Below, one piece after another: positions 15,007 through 23,734 of a stretch of 35,474 nt of DNA. The notes below the pieces were generated by a model, which had not been told where the DNA came from, searched no databases, and was given only the letters and a program-made list of their open reading frames with translations. Both the position numbers and the translations under genes were made by a program. How positions within the stretch are numbered: the first letter of the stretch is position 1; the number at the start of each line of letters is the position of its first letter. The stretch is from positions 1 to 35,474 of the forward strand of contig JALVRO010000179.1 in NCBI GenBank assembly GCA_027031265.1, written 5' to 3'. The stretch is from Bacteroidales bacterium (lineage in GTDB: Bacteria; Bacteroidota; Bacteroidia; Bacteroidales; S143-33).

Positions 15007-16929
15007 TTATGCACCTATGAAGTAGAGAACTGTCAGAGCAATGATTATCACGCTGGCAATGAATACAAAAGCATACTGCTGCAGATGACCTGACTGGAAG
15101 CCTTTTATCTTCTCTGAGGTCTTCTCGGTCACTACAGCCACCCCTTCCATGAAGCCATCGACGATATGTCTATCAAACCAGGCCACAGATTTAGCAATAA
15201 TGTTGAACATTATCTTCTTTGTGATAAACAGATAAATCTCATCAATGTAGAACTTATCATAAGTCCACTTATATAGCTTACCCAGGGCTTTGGCAATACG
15301 GTCTGGCAAATCGTTCTCTTTGCGATAGAGCAGCCATGCCAATGCCAGGCCGAGCAAACCAATGGAAACAGAAGCTATTACCAGGTTCCAATGTGTCTCT
15401 GGCTCAAATGGCATCAAGTCAGAGCTAACAAACTTGCTAAATGGCACAAAACCGACTGTTGCAGACAGAGTAGCAAGTATTATCAATGGAACGGTCATTG
15501 TCCATGGCGATTCATGTGGTGTATGCTCATACTGTGTGTCTTTCCACCAGAAAACCTTGAAATAAAGACGGAAGATATAAAATGCTGTGATACCTGCCGT
15601 GATGTACTCTACCCAGAAAAGTAGACGGTTGTGCAAAAAGGCCGCAGCCAATATCTCATCTTTACTGAAGAAACCTGCAAATGGTGGAATACCCGAAATT
15701 GCCAGGGCAGCGATGAGGAAAGTTATATGTGTAATTGGCATATACTTACGCAACCCACCCATCTTCTGCATCAGATTCGAATGCACTGCATGGATAATTG
15801 ATCCAGCTCCCAGGAACAGCAAAGCCTTGAACATAGCGTGTGTAAACAGGTGGAACATAGCTGCCATGTAACCCAGACCTTCTTCTCCTCCATAATGTGA
15901 GACACCCAGGCCAACCATCATATAACCAATCTGCGACAAAGTGGAATAAGCCAACACCCGCTTTATATCGAATTGTGTCATGGCTATCAAGGCGGCAAAC
16001 AGTGAAGTAAAGCCACCGACATATCCCACCATCAGAAGAACCTTAGGTGTGAAGAAGTAATAAACAGGGAACAGGCGCGCTATGGTAAATACACCTGCTA
16101 CCACCATAGTAGCAGCATGAATCAAGGCAGAAACTGGAGTTGGACCCTCCATAGCATCTGGTAGCCAGATATGGAATGGGAACATGGCCGACTTTCCTGC
16201 TGCACCCATGAAGATCAAAGCAGTAGCCCACGATAGGGCTGAATATCCCAGGAATGTTTTACCCAGAGCTGTCTCAAAAATTGGTGTATTAGGGTCTGTT
16301 ATCTGCAAAAAATCAAATGAATGTGTATAATAAATCAAAATGAAAATACCTATCAGAAAACCAAAGTCTGCAAATCTGGTAACTATGAAAGCCTTTTTAG
16401 CAGCTGCGACTGCTGATGGTTTTTGATAATAGAAGCCTATTAATAAGAATGAAGACACACCTACCAGCTCATAGAAAATAAACATCTGCAGCAGATCTGT
16501 AGCAACGACAAGTCCGAGCATTGAGAATGTGAACAGCGAAAGGAAAGCATAATAACGTGCAAATCCCCGTTCTCCTTTCATATAACCCAGACTATACCAA
16601 TGTGACATCAAGGAGATTGTGGTTACCACAACCAACATCATTACCGAGATAGGATCAAGCATAATACCCATGTGTATATGCAGATGCTCGGTAAGTGGCA
16701 GCCACAGGAAGTTCATTGCAACGATTGGCTTATAAGGACCTCCATGATGCACAACAAAGAAATACTGGTAGGCCGTATACAGAGACATGACAAAAATAGT
16801 AGCAATACCAAACGTACCAAGTAATCCTGATATTATTGGCTTCCATCTACCGCCCCATATACCTGTTATGGCAAACACTACCAGCGGTATGAGTAATATA
16901 AAAACTGTATAAGAAAAATCCACCATCAT
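15007..16929 (-). CDS. nuoL: NADH-quinone oxidoreductase subunit L
   Basis: The 640-residue distal antiporter-like subunit of complex I has the usual length for NuoL. FIFYELVGVSSFLLIG holds the TM5 Glu, and AAGKSAMFPFHIWLPDAMEG holds the TM7 Lys and the broken-helix signature shared with Mrp antiporters. About 14 core transmembrane helices are followed by the long C-terminal lateral helix region (after about residue 500) and a final anchor helix ending FIASVIIIALTVLYFIGA. Two adjacent ATG codons (16929 and 16926) could both serve as start. It lies 12 nt downstream of nuoK. Confidence 0.96.
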   Translation of the reverse strand: MMVDFSYTVFILLIPLVVFAITGIWGGRWKPIISGLLGTFGIATIFVMSLYTAYQYFFVVHHGGPYKPIVAMNFLWLPLTEHLHIHMGIMLDPISVMMLVVVTTISLMSHWYSLGYMKGERGFARYYAFLSLFTFSMLGLVVATDLLQMFIFYELVGVSSFLLIGFYYQKPSAVAAAKKAFIVTRFADFGFLIGIFILIYYTHSFDFLQITDPNTPIFETALGKTFLGYSALSWATALIFMGAAGKSAMFPFHIWLPDAMEGPTPVSALIHAATMVVAGVFTIARLFPVYYFFTPKVLLMVGYVGGFTSLFAALIAMTQFDIKRVLAYSTLSQIGYMMVGLGVSHYGGEEGLGYMAAMFHLFTHAMFKALLFLGAGSIIHAVHSNLMQKMGGLRKYMPITHITFLIAALAISGIPPFAGFFSKDEILAAAFLHNRLLFWVEYITAGITAFYIFRLYFKVFWWKDTQYEHTPHESPWTMTVPLIILATLSATVGFVPFSKFVSSDLMPFEPETHWNLVIASVSIGLLGLALAWLLYRKENDLPDRIAKALGKLYKWTYDKFYIDEIYLFITKKIMFNIIAKSVAWFDRHIVDGFMEGVAVVTEKTSEKIKGFQSGHLQQYAFVFIASVIIIALTVLYFIGA

Positions 16930-16941
16930 TTCAATACTTTT

Positions 16942-17259
16942 TTAGTACTTCATTTCTCTAATCTTATCAGGGTCAATATGCCTCATACGCCTGTAAATGT
17001 TAATTATCAAGGCTATAGCCATAGAGGCTTCTGCTGCTGCGACCCCAATTATAAACAGACCAAAAAACTGCCCCTGCAAGTGATGGGGAAACAGGTATCT
17101 ATTGAAAACCAGGAAATTCAAAACCACAGCATTGAGAATTAATTCTACTGATAACAAGATTGTTATCAGATTCTGTCTGATAATAAAGCCCATAATGCCC
17201 ACAAAAAACATTATTACGCTTACTACAAGAAAATGGGTTATTGGAATACCTTGGATCAT
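16942..17259 (-). CDS. nuoK: NADH-quinone oxidoreductase subunit K
   Basis: The 105-residue product has three transmembrane segments and the two intramembrane glutamates of NuoK (LLSVELILNAVVLN and GVAAAEASMAIAL), which lie on the proton path between the quinone site and the antiporter subunits. Length is as expected. Its start overlaps the nuoJ stop as ATGA, indicating translational coupling. Confidence 0.95.
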   Translation of the reverse strand: MIQGIPITHFLVVSVIMFFVGIMGFIIRQNLITILLSVELILNAVVLNFLVFNRYLFPHHLQGQFFGLFIIGVAAAEASMAIALIINIYRRMRHIDPDKIREMKY

Positions 17260-17783
17260 ATCTCGTCTGATTTTGTATTATCTTCTTTTTTAGCAATAAT
17301 AATAGCAGCAACCATTGTAGCCAGAAGCAAAATACTGATTACTTCAAAAGGAAGCACAAATCCCTCTTTGTTCAGGCTCAACAGATGATTACCAATCTCA
17401 GTCATATTTACTTCCATAGCCTTCTGCGACGACGGGGTAAACACATGCGAGAGTAACACCCACAAAGTCAGGCCTGTACCAAAGACAAATGTCGACCCTC
17501 CTGCCAAGATTTTCCACAGAGGGGGCTTTTCAAACCTGTGACTGATATGACTTGTCAACAGGATACTGAAGATTATCAAGACCACAATACCGCCTGCATA
17601 CAGGGTCAGCTGCACTGCTGCCATAAACTGGTAGTTAAGCAAAAAATACATACCTGCAGTTGCTACCAATACAAACAGCAAGTATACAGCTGCACGCAGC
17701 ACTCTTCTGGAAGTAACTGTCAAAATTGAAAAAACTATAATAACTGCTGCCAGTATGTAGAACATTATCTCACTCAAACTCAT
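17256..17783 (-). CDS. nuoJ: NADH-quinone oxidoreductase subunit J
   Basis: The 175-residue membrane subunit has five hydrophobic segments. The family stretch MYFLLNYQFMAAVQLTLYAG, followed by GIVVLIIFSILLTS, corresponds to TM3, whose pi-bulge is implicated in coupling in complex I. The product ends in a basic/acidic tail. It shares 4-nt ATGA overlaps with nuoI upstream and nuoK downstream, so the three are translated in a coupled way. Confidence 0.93.
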   Translation of the reverse strand: MSLSEIMFYILAAVIIVFSILTVTSRRVLRAAVYLLFVLVATAGMYFLLNYQFMAAVQLTLYAGGIVVLIIFSILLTSHISHRFEKPPLWKILAGGSTFVFGTGLTLWVLLSHVFTPSSQKAMEVNMTEIGNHLLSLNKEGFVLPFEVISILLLATMVAAIIIAKKEDNTKSDEI

Positions 17784-18283
17784 GACTTGGCCTCCTTCTT
17801 TTTTGATGACAAACCTTTATATGAAGAACCAGGTTTATTCAAGACCTTTGTAAGTTTTGTCCTGTCATAGACGGCATGCTCAAACTCCTGGCCCCAGGCA
17901 AGCGCTTGAGTAGGACAAACTTTAATACACAAGCCACAAAAAGTACACATAGACAGGTGATAAATGTGCTTGTCTATAACCCTGACCATCTTACCGTTTT
18001 CGTCCGGTATCCTCTTTGTAATGATCTCAATAGAGCCATTGGGACAGTTGAGCTCACACACACCACAGCCAGTACAATTATGCTGGTTGTTCTCGTCATG
18101 AGGCATTATAACCTCGCCCTTAAATCTATCCGAAACAATCTGTTTTTTGTGACGAATCTCTGGATATTGCTCTGTAACAATCTCACCAGGACTCACAAAA
18201 TACTTACCTGTGATGCGCATGCCTGCCCATAAGGTCTTGAGACCATGTAATATGTCTGCAAAATATTTGATTATTCCACTCAT
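17780..18283 (-). CDS. nuoI: NADH-quinone oxidoreductase subunit I (2x 4Fe-4S)
   Basis: The 167-residue peripheral subunit carries electrons toward cluster N2. Two ferredoxin-type motifs are complete: CTGCGVCELNCP and CTFCGLCIKVCP, ligating clusters N6a and N6b. An N-terminal amphipathic segment ahead of TVTEQYPEIR-like sequence would anchor it to the membrane arm. In the absence of NuoE/F/G at this locus, NuoI is the natural docking point for whatever electron donor feeds this enzyme. It is coupled to nuoJ by ATGA. Confidence 0.95.
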   Translation of the reverse strand: MSGIIKYFADILHGLKTLWAGMRITGKYFVSPGEIVTEQYPEIRHKKQIVSDRFKGEVIMPHDENNQHNCTGCGVCELNCPNGSIEIITKRIPDENGKMVRVIDKHIYHLSMCTFCGLCIKVCPTQALAWGQEFEHAVYDRTKLTKVLNKPGSSYKGLSSKKKEAKS

Positions 18284-18298
18284 TTTTGTAAATGATTT

Positions 18299-19387
18299 TT
18301 AGAAATGCCAGCCCATCATTACGATAAAGGCTATAACTATGGTGTTTATCAGATTCAATGGCAGTAAATATTTCCACTCAAGGGTTAGCAGCTGGTCAAT
18401 CCTCAGACGTGGGAAAGTCCACTTAAACCACATTATCACGTAAATGATAAAGAAGGTCTTTGCAAAGAACCACACAATCGATGGTATGTAGTCCATTACT
18501 CGGTTAAAAGCTGCCCAATGGTCTATGTGCAATGGCAACCAGCCACCCAGGAACATTGTTGTCGCTATAGAGGCAACAATAAACATATTGATATATTCTG
18601 CCAGGAAGAAAAAAGCAAACTTGATTCCCGAATACTCTGTGTGGAAACCAGCTGTCAACTCAGACTCTGCTTCTGCCAGGTCAAAAGGACCGCGGTTTAT
18701 CTCTGCCGTAGCCGCTACCAGATAAATCAGGAAAGCAATAAAGGCCGGTATATGCCCCTTAAAAATCCACCAACCATCTGCCTGGCTCCTGATTATTTCC
18801 GAAAGCTGCATTGAACCACTGAAAATAACCACTGAAAGCAGAGACAAACCAACCGAGAGCTCGTAACTGATAACCTGTGCACCACTACGCATTGCACCAA
18901 TCAAAGAATACTTACTATTACTGGCCCATCCACCAATCAATATACCAATAACACCCACAGATGTGACGGCAATAATATAAAAAATACCAATGTTCAGGTC
19001 AATGGCCTGCAATCCTTTGGCAAAAGGAATAGCAGCAATAGCCATGAATGAGGCTATAATCACTATGAAAGGTGCCAGGTTGAACAAGAATTTGTCTGCA
19101 CGCTCAATATAAACAAGCTCCTTGGTCAACAGCTTTAGCAAGTCTGCGATAGTCTGGAGAAGGCCCCATTTACCCACACGGTTAGGGCCAATACGGTTTT
19201 GCATGAGAGCACAAACCTTACGCTCGGCATATACTAGAAACAGGCCCAGCAAAGCATAGAAAGTCAAGAAAACCAGGCCAATTATAACTAGCTCCACGAC
19301 TACCGCCCATGTTGGCGACATGGCCGCACGCAAAGACTCATCTATGTGCCTTGTTAACTGTGAAAAGTCATAAATATGATCATTCAT
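18299..19387 (-). CDS. nuoH: NADH-quinone oxidoreductase subunit H
   Basis: The 362-residue membrane subunit forms the quinone chamber with NuoB and NuoD. Signatures visible are [21 protein letters not shown] (first family pattern) and [21 protein letters not shown] (second pattern, with the acidic loop that faces the quinone). About eight to nine transmembrane segments are present. It directly follows nuoD after 14 nt; in 14-gene operons nuoE, nuoF and nuoG would sit here. Confidence 0.96.
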   Translation of the reverse strand: MNDHIYDFSQLTRHIDESLRAAMSPTWAVVVELVIIGLVFLTFYALLGLFLVYAERKVCALMQNRIGPNRVGKWGLLQTIADLLKLLTKELVYIERADKFLFNLAPFIVIIASFMAIAAIPFAKGLQAIDLNIGIFYIIAVTSVGVIGILIGGWASNSKYSLIGAMRSGAQVISYELSVGLSLLSVVIFSGSMQLSEIIRSQADGWWIFKGHIPAFIAFLIYLVAATAEINRGPFDLAEAESELTAGFHTEYSGIKFAFFFLAEYINMFIVASIATTMFLGGWLPLHIDHWAAFNRVMDYIPSIVWFFAKTFFIIYVIMWFKWTFPRLRIDQLLTLEWKYLLPLNLINTIVIAFIVMMGWHF

Positions 19388-19401
19388 AACACTTACTTTG
19401 T

Positions 19402-20526
19402 TTAACGGTCAATGTCTGGAATTACTAAATCCAATGAGCCACTAATAGCAACCAGGTCTGCTATTAAATGGCCCCTGGCTATAGTGTTCAAAACAAACAG
19501 GTTACTAAAGTTTGGACTTCTAAATCTGACGCGATATGGGAATTTTTTACCATCACTGACAACATAAACTCCCAGCTCGCCACGGGCAGTCTCTACACGC
19601 TGGTAATATTCACCTTCTGGCAATTTGATAATAGGCTTAACCTTAGCTGTGAATGGCCCGTCAGTTATCTTGTCCACTGCCTGCTCAATGATATTGAGAG
19701 ACTGCTCCATCTCTTTCATCCTGACCATATAACGTGCAAAGGAATCACCTTGTTCGTAAAGAATTTGCTCAAATTCCAGCTGGTCATACACGCCATAAGG
19801 AGCTATCTTTCGCACATCGCATGAAAAACCAGAACCTCTACCAGAGGGTCCTGTCACACCATAAGCAATGGCTGTCTCCCTGGACATAACACCAATACCC
19901 TGGGTCCTGTTGCGGAAGATCACATTATCTGTCAACAGTTGCTTGTACTCAGGGAGCTTTTTCCTGAAATACTTAACAAACTCCATAGCGTGCTTCTGGA
20001 AGTTTGGATGCACATCATGCATAAGACCACCAGGAGTATTGAAGCTATGCAAGAGACGTGAACCAAAAGACTCCTCGAAAATATCCAGGATCTTTTCCCT
20101 GTCTCGCATACCATAGAAAAACGCTGTCAGAGCACCCAGATCCATGCCATAAGCACTCCACCACAATTGGTGAGACGCAATACGTGTGAGCTCATCAAGT
20201 ACCACACGGATATACTTCACCCGCTCAGGTACTTCTATCTCCAGGGCATTCTCAACAAGCAGGCAAACAGCTTCATTGTTTATATGGGCAGACAGATAAT
20301 CCATTCTATCAGTCAGATGGACTATCTGCTTATAAGTGTCATATTCACACATTTTTTCTATTCCCCTATGGATATAACCTATGTGGGGAACAACCTGCTT
20401 GACAGTCTCACCGCTGAGCACCAACTCCAGACGCAACACACCGTGCGTTGAAGGATGCTGAGGACCCATGTTTACTATATAGTCCTCATTCTCTCTGACT
20501 ATGTAATTTTTTATTACTTCGCTCAT
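19402..20526 (-). CDS. nuoD: NADH-quinone oxidoreductase subunit D (49-kDa homologue)
   Basis: The 374-residue subunit holds the quinone-binding site together with Nuo[20 protein letters not shown] near residue 20 contains the conserved His that approaches the quinone headgroup. [17 protein letters not shown] and [15 protein letters not shown] match the family. The C-terminus ends in [12 protein letters not shown], with the conserved penultimate Asp-Arg. It is separate from nuoC, not fused as in Bacteroides and enteric bacteria. Its ATG overlaps the nuoC stop by one base (TGATG). Confidence 0.96.
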   Translation of the reverse strand: MSEVIKNYIVRENEDYIVNMGPQHPSTHGVLRLELVLSGETVKQVVPHIGYIHRGIEKMCEYDTYKQIVHLTDRMDYLSAHINNEAVCLLVENALEIEVPERVKYIRVVLDELTRIASHQLWWSAYGMDLGALTAFFYGMRDREKILDIFEESFGSRLLHSFNTPGGLMHDVHPNFQKHAMEFVKYFRKKLPEYKQLLTDNVIFRNRTQGIGVMSRETAIAYGVTGPSGRGSGFSCDVRKIAPYGVYDQLEFEQILYEQGDSFARYMVRMKEMEQSLNIIEQAVDKITDGPFTAKVKPIIKLPEGEYYQRVETARGELGVYVVSDGKKFPYRVRFRSPNFSNLFVLNTIARGHLIADLVAISGSLDLVIPDIDR

Positions 20527-20987
20527 CAGTTTTTCAGTTCTATCATATTTATATCGTCCCTAAAGTCTTTGCGGAGGGGATAACCATAATCATCTTCGAG
20601 AAACAGGCGTCTCAGGTCCGGATGATTATTAAACCTGATACCGAACAAATCATAAATCTCTCTCTCCTGGAACTCAGCAGTTGGCCATATATCTGAGAGA
20701 GTATCTATAGTTGGGTTATCCCTGTCTTCGATATAAGTCTTGAGCACGATAAAATCGCGCGTCGTGGTTGATGTAAGATGGCAAACAATCATGAACTTAG
20801 GAATATAGTCCACTGCAGTGATGTCAACCATAAAATCAAACTTCAATTCACACTCAGCCAGTGTCTTGGCGGTCTCATGCCATTTGTCTAGATCGACAAC
20901 GATTTCGACATATTGTTTGCCTTCAGAGACCTGCGCATGAGGTAGCAAGTCTGTGAAATATTTTACCAGCTCTTCATTACTTTTCAT
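20526..20987 (-). CDS. nuoC: NADH-quinone oxidoreductase subunit C (30-kDa homologue)
   Basis: The 153-residue structural subunit of the peripheral arm ends with the family signature [20 protein letters not shown], followed by [15 protein letters not shown]. It has no cofactor motif, as expected. It overlaps nuoB upstream by 11 nt and nuoD downstream by one base. It is shorter than many NuoC proteins but complete across the conserved C-terminal domain. Confidence 0.95.
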   Translation of the reverse strand: MKSNEELVKYFTDLLPHAQVSEGKQYVEIVVDLDKWHETAKTLAECELKFDFMVDITAVDYIPKFMIVCHLTSTTTRDFIVLKTYIEDRDNPTIDTLSDIWPTAEFQEREIYDLFGIRFNNHPDLRRLFLEDDYGYPLRKDFRDDINMIELKN

Positions 20988-21576
20988 TGTCCTCTTTCTT
21001 GTTTTTCTTTTTCTTGTCTTTTTTAACCTTATTGGTTAGCAGCCCCGAAACTTTGATCTTACGCTGCAATTGCATCACACCATAGAGCAAAGCCTCTGGA
21101 CGTGGAGGACAACCAGGAACATACACATCCACTGGTATGATATGATCCACGCCACGTACTACTGCATAAGTATTGTGATAAAAAGGACCACCAGAAACAG
21201 CACAAGCCCCCATTGCTATAACATACTTGGGCTCTGCCATCTGGTCATATAGACGTTTAAGCACCGGGGCCATCTTGTGATTGATAGTACCTGCCACAAT
21301 TATCACGTCTGCCTGGCGCGGAGTGGCACGATACACCTCAATACCAAAACGTGCAAAGTCAAAACGGGGGTCACCAGCTGCCATCATTTCAATACCGCAG
21401 CAGCTCGTCGCAAAGGTCAAAGGCCAGATGGAGTTTGACCTTCCCCAGTTGAGAATCTCATCTATAGATGTCAGTATGACATCTCCTCCCAACTGCTCAA
21501 GGAGCTCAAGGGTCTCATTATCCTTGAACTCCTCATACTTCATTGATTTTATTTTTGGCTTCTTTTTTAAACCCAT
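20977..21576 (-). CDS. nuoB: NADH-quinone oxidoreductase subunit B (carries N2)
   Basis: This subunit ligates the terminal 4Fe-4S cluster N2 that reduces the quinone. The four ligands are visible: the tandem Cys pair in [10 protein letters not shown], the Cys in MGACAVSGG and the Cys in [11 protein letters not shown] chose the ATG at 21576 (199 residues, [10 protein letters not shown]) rather than 21597, because an AAGGAG ribosome-binding site sits 7 nt before it and the overlap with nuoA falls from 31 to 10 nt. The last 15 or so residues are a Lys-rich tail ([17 protein letters not shown]), absent from textbook NuoB and possibly a feature of this lineage. Confidence 0.95.
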   Translation of the reverse strand: MGLKKKPKIKSMKYEEFKDNETLELLEQLGGDVILTSIDEILNWGRSNSIWPLTFATSCCGIEMMAAGDPRFDFARFGIEVYRATPRQADVIIVAGTINHKMAPVLKRLYDQMAEPKYVIAMGACAVSGGPFYHNTYAVVRGVDHIIPVDVYVPGCPPRPEALLYGVMQLQRKIKVSGLLTNKVKKDKKKKNKKEDNEK

Positions 21577-21917
21577 TTTAAAGCTCCTTTTTTCCATGCG
21601 TAAAACAAACCTAAACCGAGTATTACAAAGAAGATTAAGATCTCAATAAAAGCACGCAAGCCTATTGAGCGCATCACTACTCCCCATGGATAGAGAAACA
21701 CTGTCTCTACATCAAAAACCAGATATATGATTGCAAACAAATAATAACCAACACGGAATTGTATCCAGGTAGGTCCTTCGGTGGGAATACCGCATTCATA
21801 AGGCTCATGCTTCTGCCTGTTAGTAGACCTGGGCGCTATTAAATACGCTACAGCTATACCCGAGGCTACTAAAAAAACGCCTACAATAAAAAATAATACA
21901 AGATTCTCAGCACTCAT
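21567..21917 (-). CDS. nuoA: NADH-quinone oxidoreductase subunit A
   Basis: The 116-residue membrane subunit has three transmembrane helices. The matrix-loop signature [20 protein letters not shown], with its conserved Cys, links it to the quinone site, and [14 protein letters not shown] is the second family pattern. I chose the ATG at 21917 over an in-frame TTG at 21926. It is the first gene of the operon, preceded by about 390 bp of AT-rich non-coding sequence that must contain the promoter. Confidence 0.95.
   Translation of the reverse strand: MSAENLVLFFIVGVFLVASGIAVAYLIAPRSTNRQKHEPYECGIPTEGPTWIQFRVGYYLFAIIYLVFDVETVFLYPWGVVMRSIGLRAFIEILIFFVILGLGLFYAWKKGALKWV
21584..21589 (-). promoter_or_regulatory. 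Shine-Dalgarno site deciding the nuoB start
   Basis: On the minus strand this reads AAGGAG, 7 nt upstream of the ATG at 21576. Good ribosome-binding sites are rare elsewhere in this window, so it is a useful discriminator between the two possible nuoB starts. Confidence 0.6.
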
Positions 21918-21926
21918 CTCAGCCAA

Positions 21927-22305
21927 ATCGGTTTTTAAAATTCGGAGGTGAAATTATTTAGAAAAATTTTTAACCAAAAATTTATTCAGTTTTATAATCA
22001 TTGTACAATCAATTGATTACGTTTTATCTAATCTTATTATCTCTCTATAAATCAATTTTTTTCATGCTCAAACATTTCAATATTATTTTCTAAAAAATAT
22101 TTAAAAAGTGATTTTTATATAAACAAATCCATCTTTTTTGTTGAATAAAATCAATAATCGAATTTCATATTTTCAAAACAAAAATTCTGTTCATTAATAG
22201 AGTTAACAGGATGTAAATCACAGACACATATTATTTAAACTGACTGATTTAGGATTGCTTAATCCGGGAAATATTCTAAGACCACATACCACTTAATAAA
22301 TCCCC
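21927..22305. other. AT-rich intergenic region, presumed nuo promoter region
   Basis: I find no supportable gene in this stretch. It lies upstream of nuoA and downstream of the MCP terminator, so the promoter of the complex I operon should be here. No exact TAnnTTTG box is seen close to nuoA; the nearest candidate on the minus strand is TAAATTTTTG (about 21975-21984), which has two extra bases between TA and TTTG. Confidence 0.5.
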
Positions 22306-22334
22306 AAAAAAAAAGCAGGCCCGCAAGAGCCTGC
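22306..22334 (-). terminator. Intrinsic terminator of the MCP cluster
   Basis: On the minus strand GCAGGC (22329-22334) pairs with GCCTGC (22315-22320) across an 8-nt loop and is followed by nine T (22306-22314). It lies 23 nt downstream of the MCP stop codon. Confidence 0.9.
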
Positions 22335-22357
22335 CCTATGTCCAGATAGAAAGTATT

Positions 22358-23704
22358 TTACACACCTTCGTTTTCAACTAATTGCTTTAATTCTGCCGCT
22401 TGTGTAGTCAATTCAGTAGCTACGCTTGCCAGTTCTTCTGCTGTCGAAGCATTAGAAACACTGATGTTATTCAACTGTTGAATAGAATTATTTACAGCCT
22501 GTGCATTAGCGTTTTGTTCTTTACTTGCAATGACTATCTCCTGAATCATTTCGACAATTTCTCCAAATTTTCTTGAATTGCTTGCTATCACTTCTTTTGC
22601 CTGACCAGTAAGACCTTTACCCTCATTAGACAAAACAATAATTTCGTCAATAGCATTTTTCGAACGTTCTGCCAGTTTCCTGATCTCATCGGCTATAACA
22701 GAGAAACCTCCGCTCCGGTCACCAGCATGTGCTGCCTCTATTGCAGCATTTATAGCCAGTAGATCAATTTTATCTGCCAGCTCTATTATAGAGGCCATTT
22801 TATCAATTATCTGTCCCAGCAGATTCAAACTGTTTTCTATAACCTCACCACCTTTCTCCAGATCACTGATAGAATCCTTGATCTTGTCATAACTATAGTT
22901 TGCTTTCTCCACATTTTTCTCAATAGCCACTACCATCTCTTCCATGGATGCCGAAATCTCTTCTACAAACACACTCTCATCCGAAGCATTCTTTGCCAGA
23001 TGCACAGCTTCCTCGTCCATCTTTCTACTTTTATTCACCAGATCCTCAGCATTTTTTCTTATACGCTCGTAAATATTCTCCATATAACGGTTCCTCTTAT
23101 CCAGCTCATTGGCTGTAGCTTTTAAGTTCTCAATAGACTTCTCTATATTTGTCTTAAACGACCACAGTATAATAAACATCATTATGACTGTAAGCTCATA
23201 ATTAAACAACGAAAGTTGCAATTTATCCACTATTTCCTGGGGATATTGTGCTTTACCTAGATAAAAAATAGCCAGCACACTTGCAAAAACTAGGACAGTG
23301 TTGACAATCAGGTTCCTCTTACTGGAAAACAAAGCACTTAAAGCCATAAAAACCAGCAGATAATAATATCCACCAGCATAAAATGTATGATAATCACCAT
23401 GTTTATGCAGACGCCAGAAAAGGGAAATGAGCTCAATTACCAACCAGCCAGACATCAATACATTGGCAGCAATCTGTATTTTATCTCTTTTTAGCAAAAA
23501 GATACTAAGCAGTGCCACCAGGCCAAAGCCTATTGACAGAGACAATCTAGCGTCAAACCCTGGCTTGCCGCGTGTAAATCCAAGTGTATAAACCAGATAT
23601 ATTACCACAAAAAATAAAGCCCAATAATTGAGCTTCAATAAGGTCCTCTGACGTTGGGCAGGCTCCAGCCCTGGAGTAGAAGTTGTAGATAAAAATTTTT
23701 CCAT
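22358..23704 (-). CDS. Membrane-anchored MCP-like signalling protein
   Basis: This 448-residue protein has about six transmembrane segments in residues 25-185, then a long coiled coil. The hairpin tip of the methyl-accepting chemotaxis domain is at about residues 310-350: IIELADKIDLLAINAAIEAAHAGDRSGGFSVIADEIRKLAERS contains the core that docks CheA/CheW. There is no periplasmic ligand domain and no obvious HAMP domain, so the input would be sensed by the membrane domain itself. No che genes are nearby. It starts 30 nt after the DUF389 gene and is the last gene before the terminator. Chemotaxis, or another CheA-linked pathway, is inferred from the domain alone. Confidence 0.88.
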   Translation of the reverse strand: MEKFLSTTSTPGLEPAQRQRTLLKLNYWALFFVVIYLVYTLGFTRGKPGFDARLSLSIGFGLVALLSIFLLKRDKIQIAANVLMSGWLVIELISLFWRLHKHGDYHTFYAGGYYYLLVFMALSALFSSKRNLIVNTVLVFASVLAIFYLGKAQYPQEIVDKLQLSLFNYELTVIMMFIILWSFKTNIEKSIENLKATANELDKRNRYMENIYERIRKNAEDLVNKSRKMDEEAVHLAKNASDESVFVEEISASMEEMVVAIEKNVEKANYSYDKIKDSISDLEKGGEVIENSLNLLGQIIDKMASIIELADKIDLLAINAAIEAAHAGDRSGGFSVIADEIRKLAERSKNAIDEIIVLSNEGKGLTGQAKEVIASNSRKFGEIVEMIQEIVIASKEQNANAQAVNNSIQQLNNISVSNASTAEELASVATELTTQAAELKQLVENEGV

Positions 23705-23734
23705 ATATATGTAATTTTTTAATTATTTATTCAA

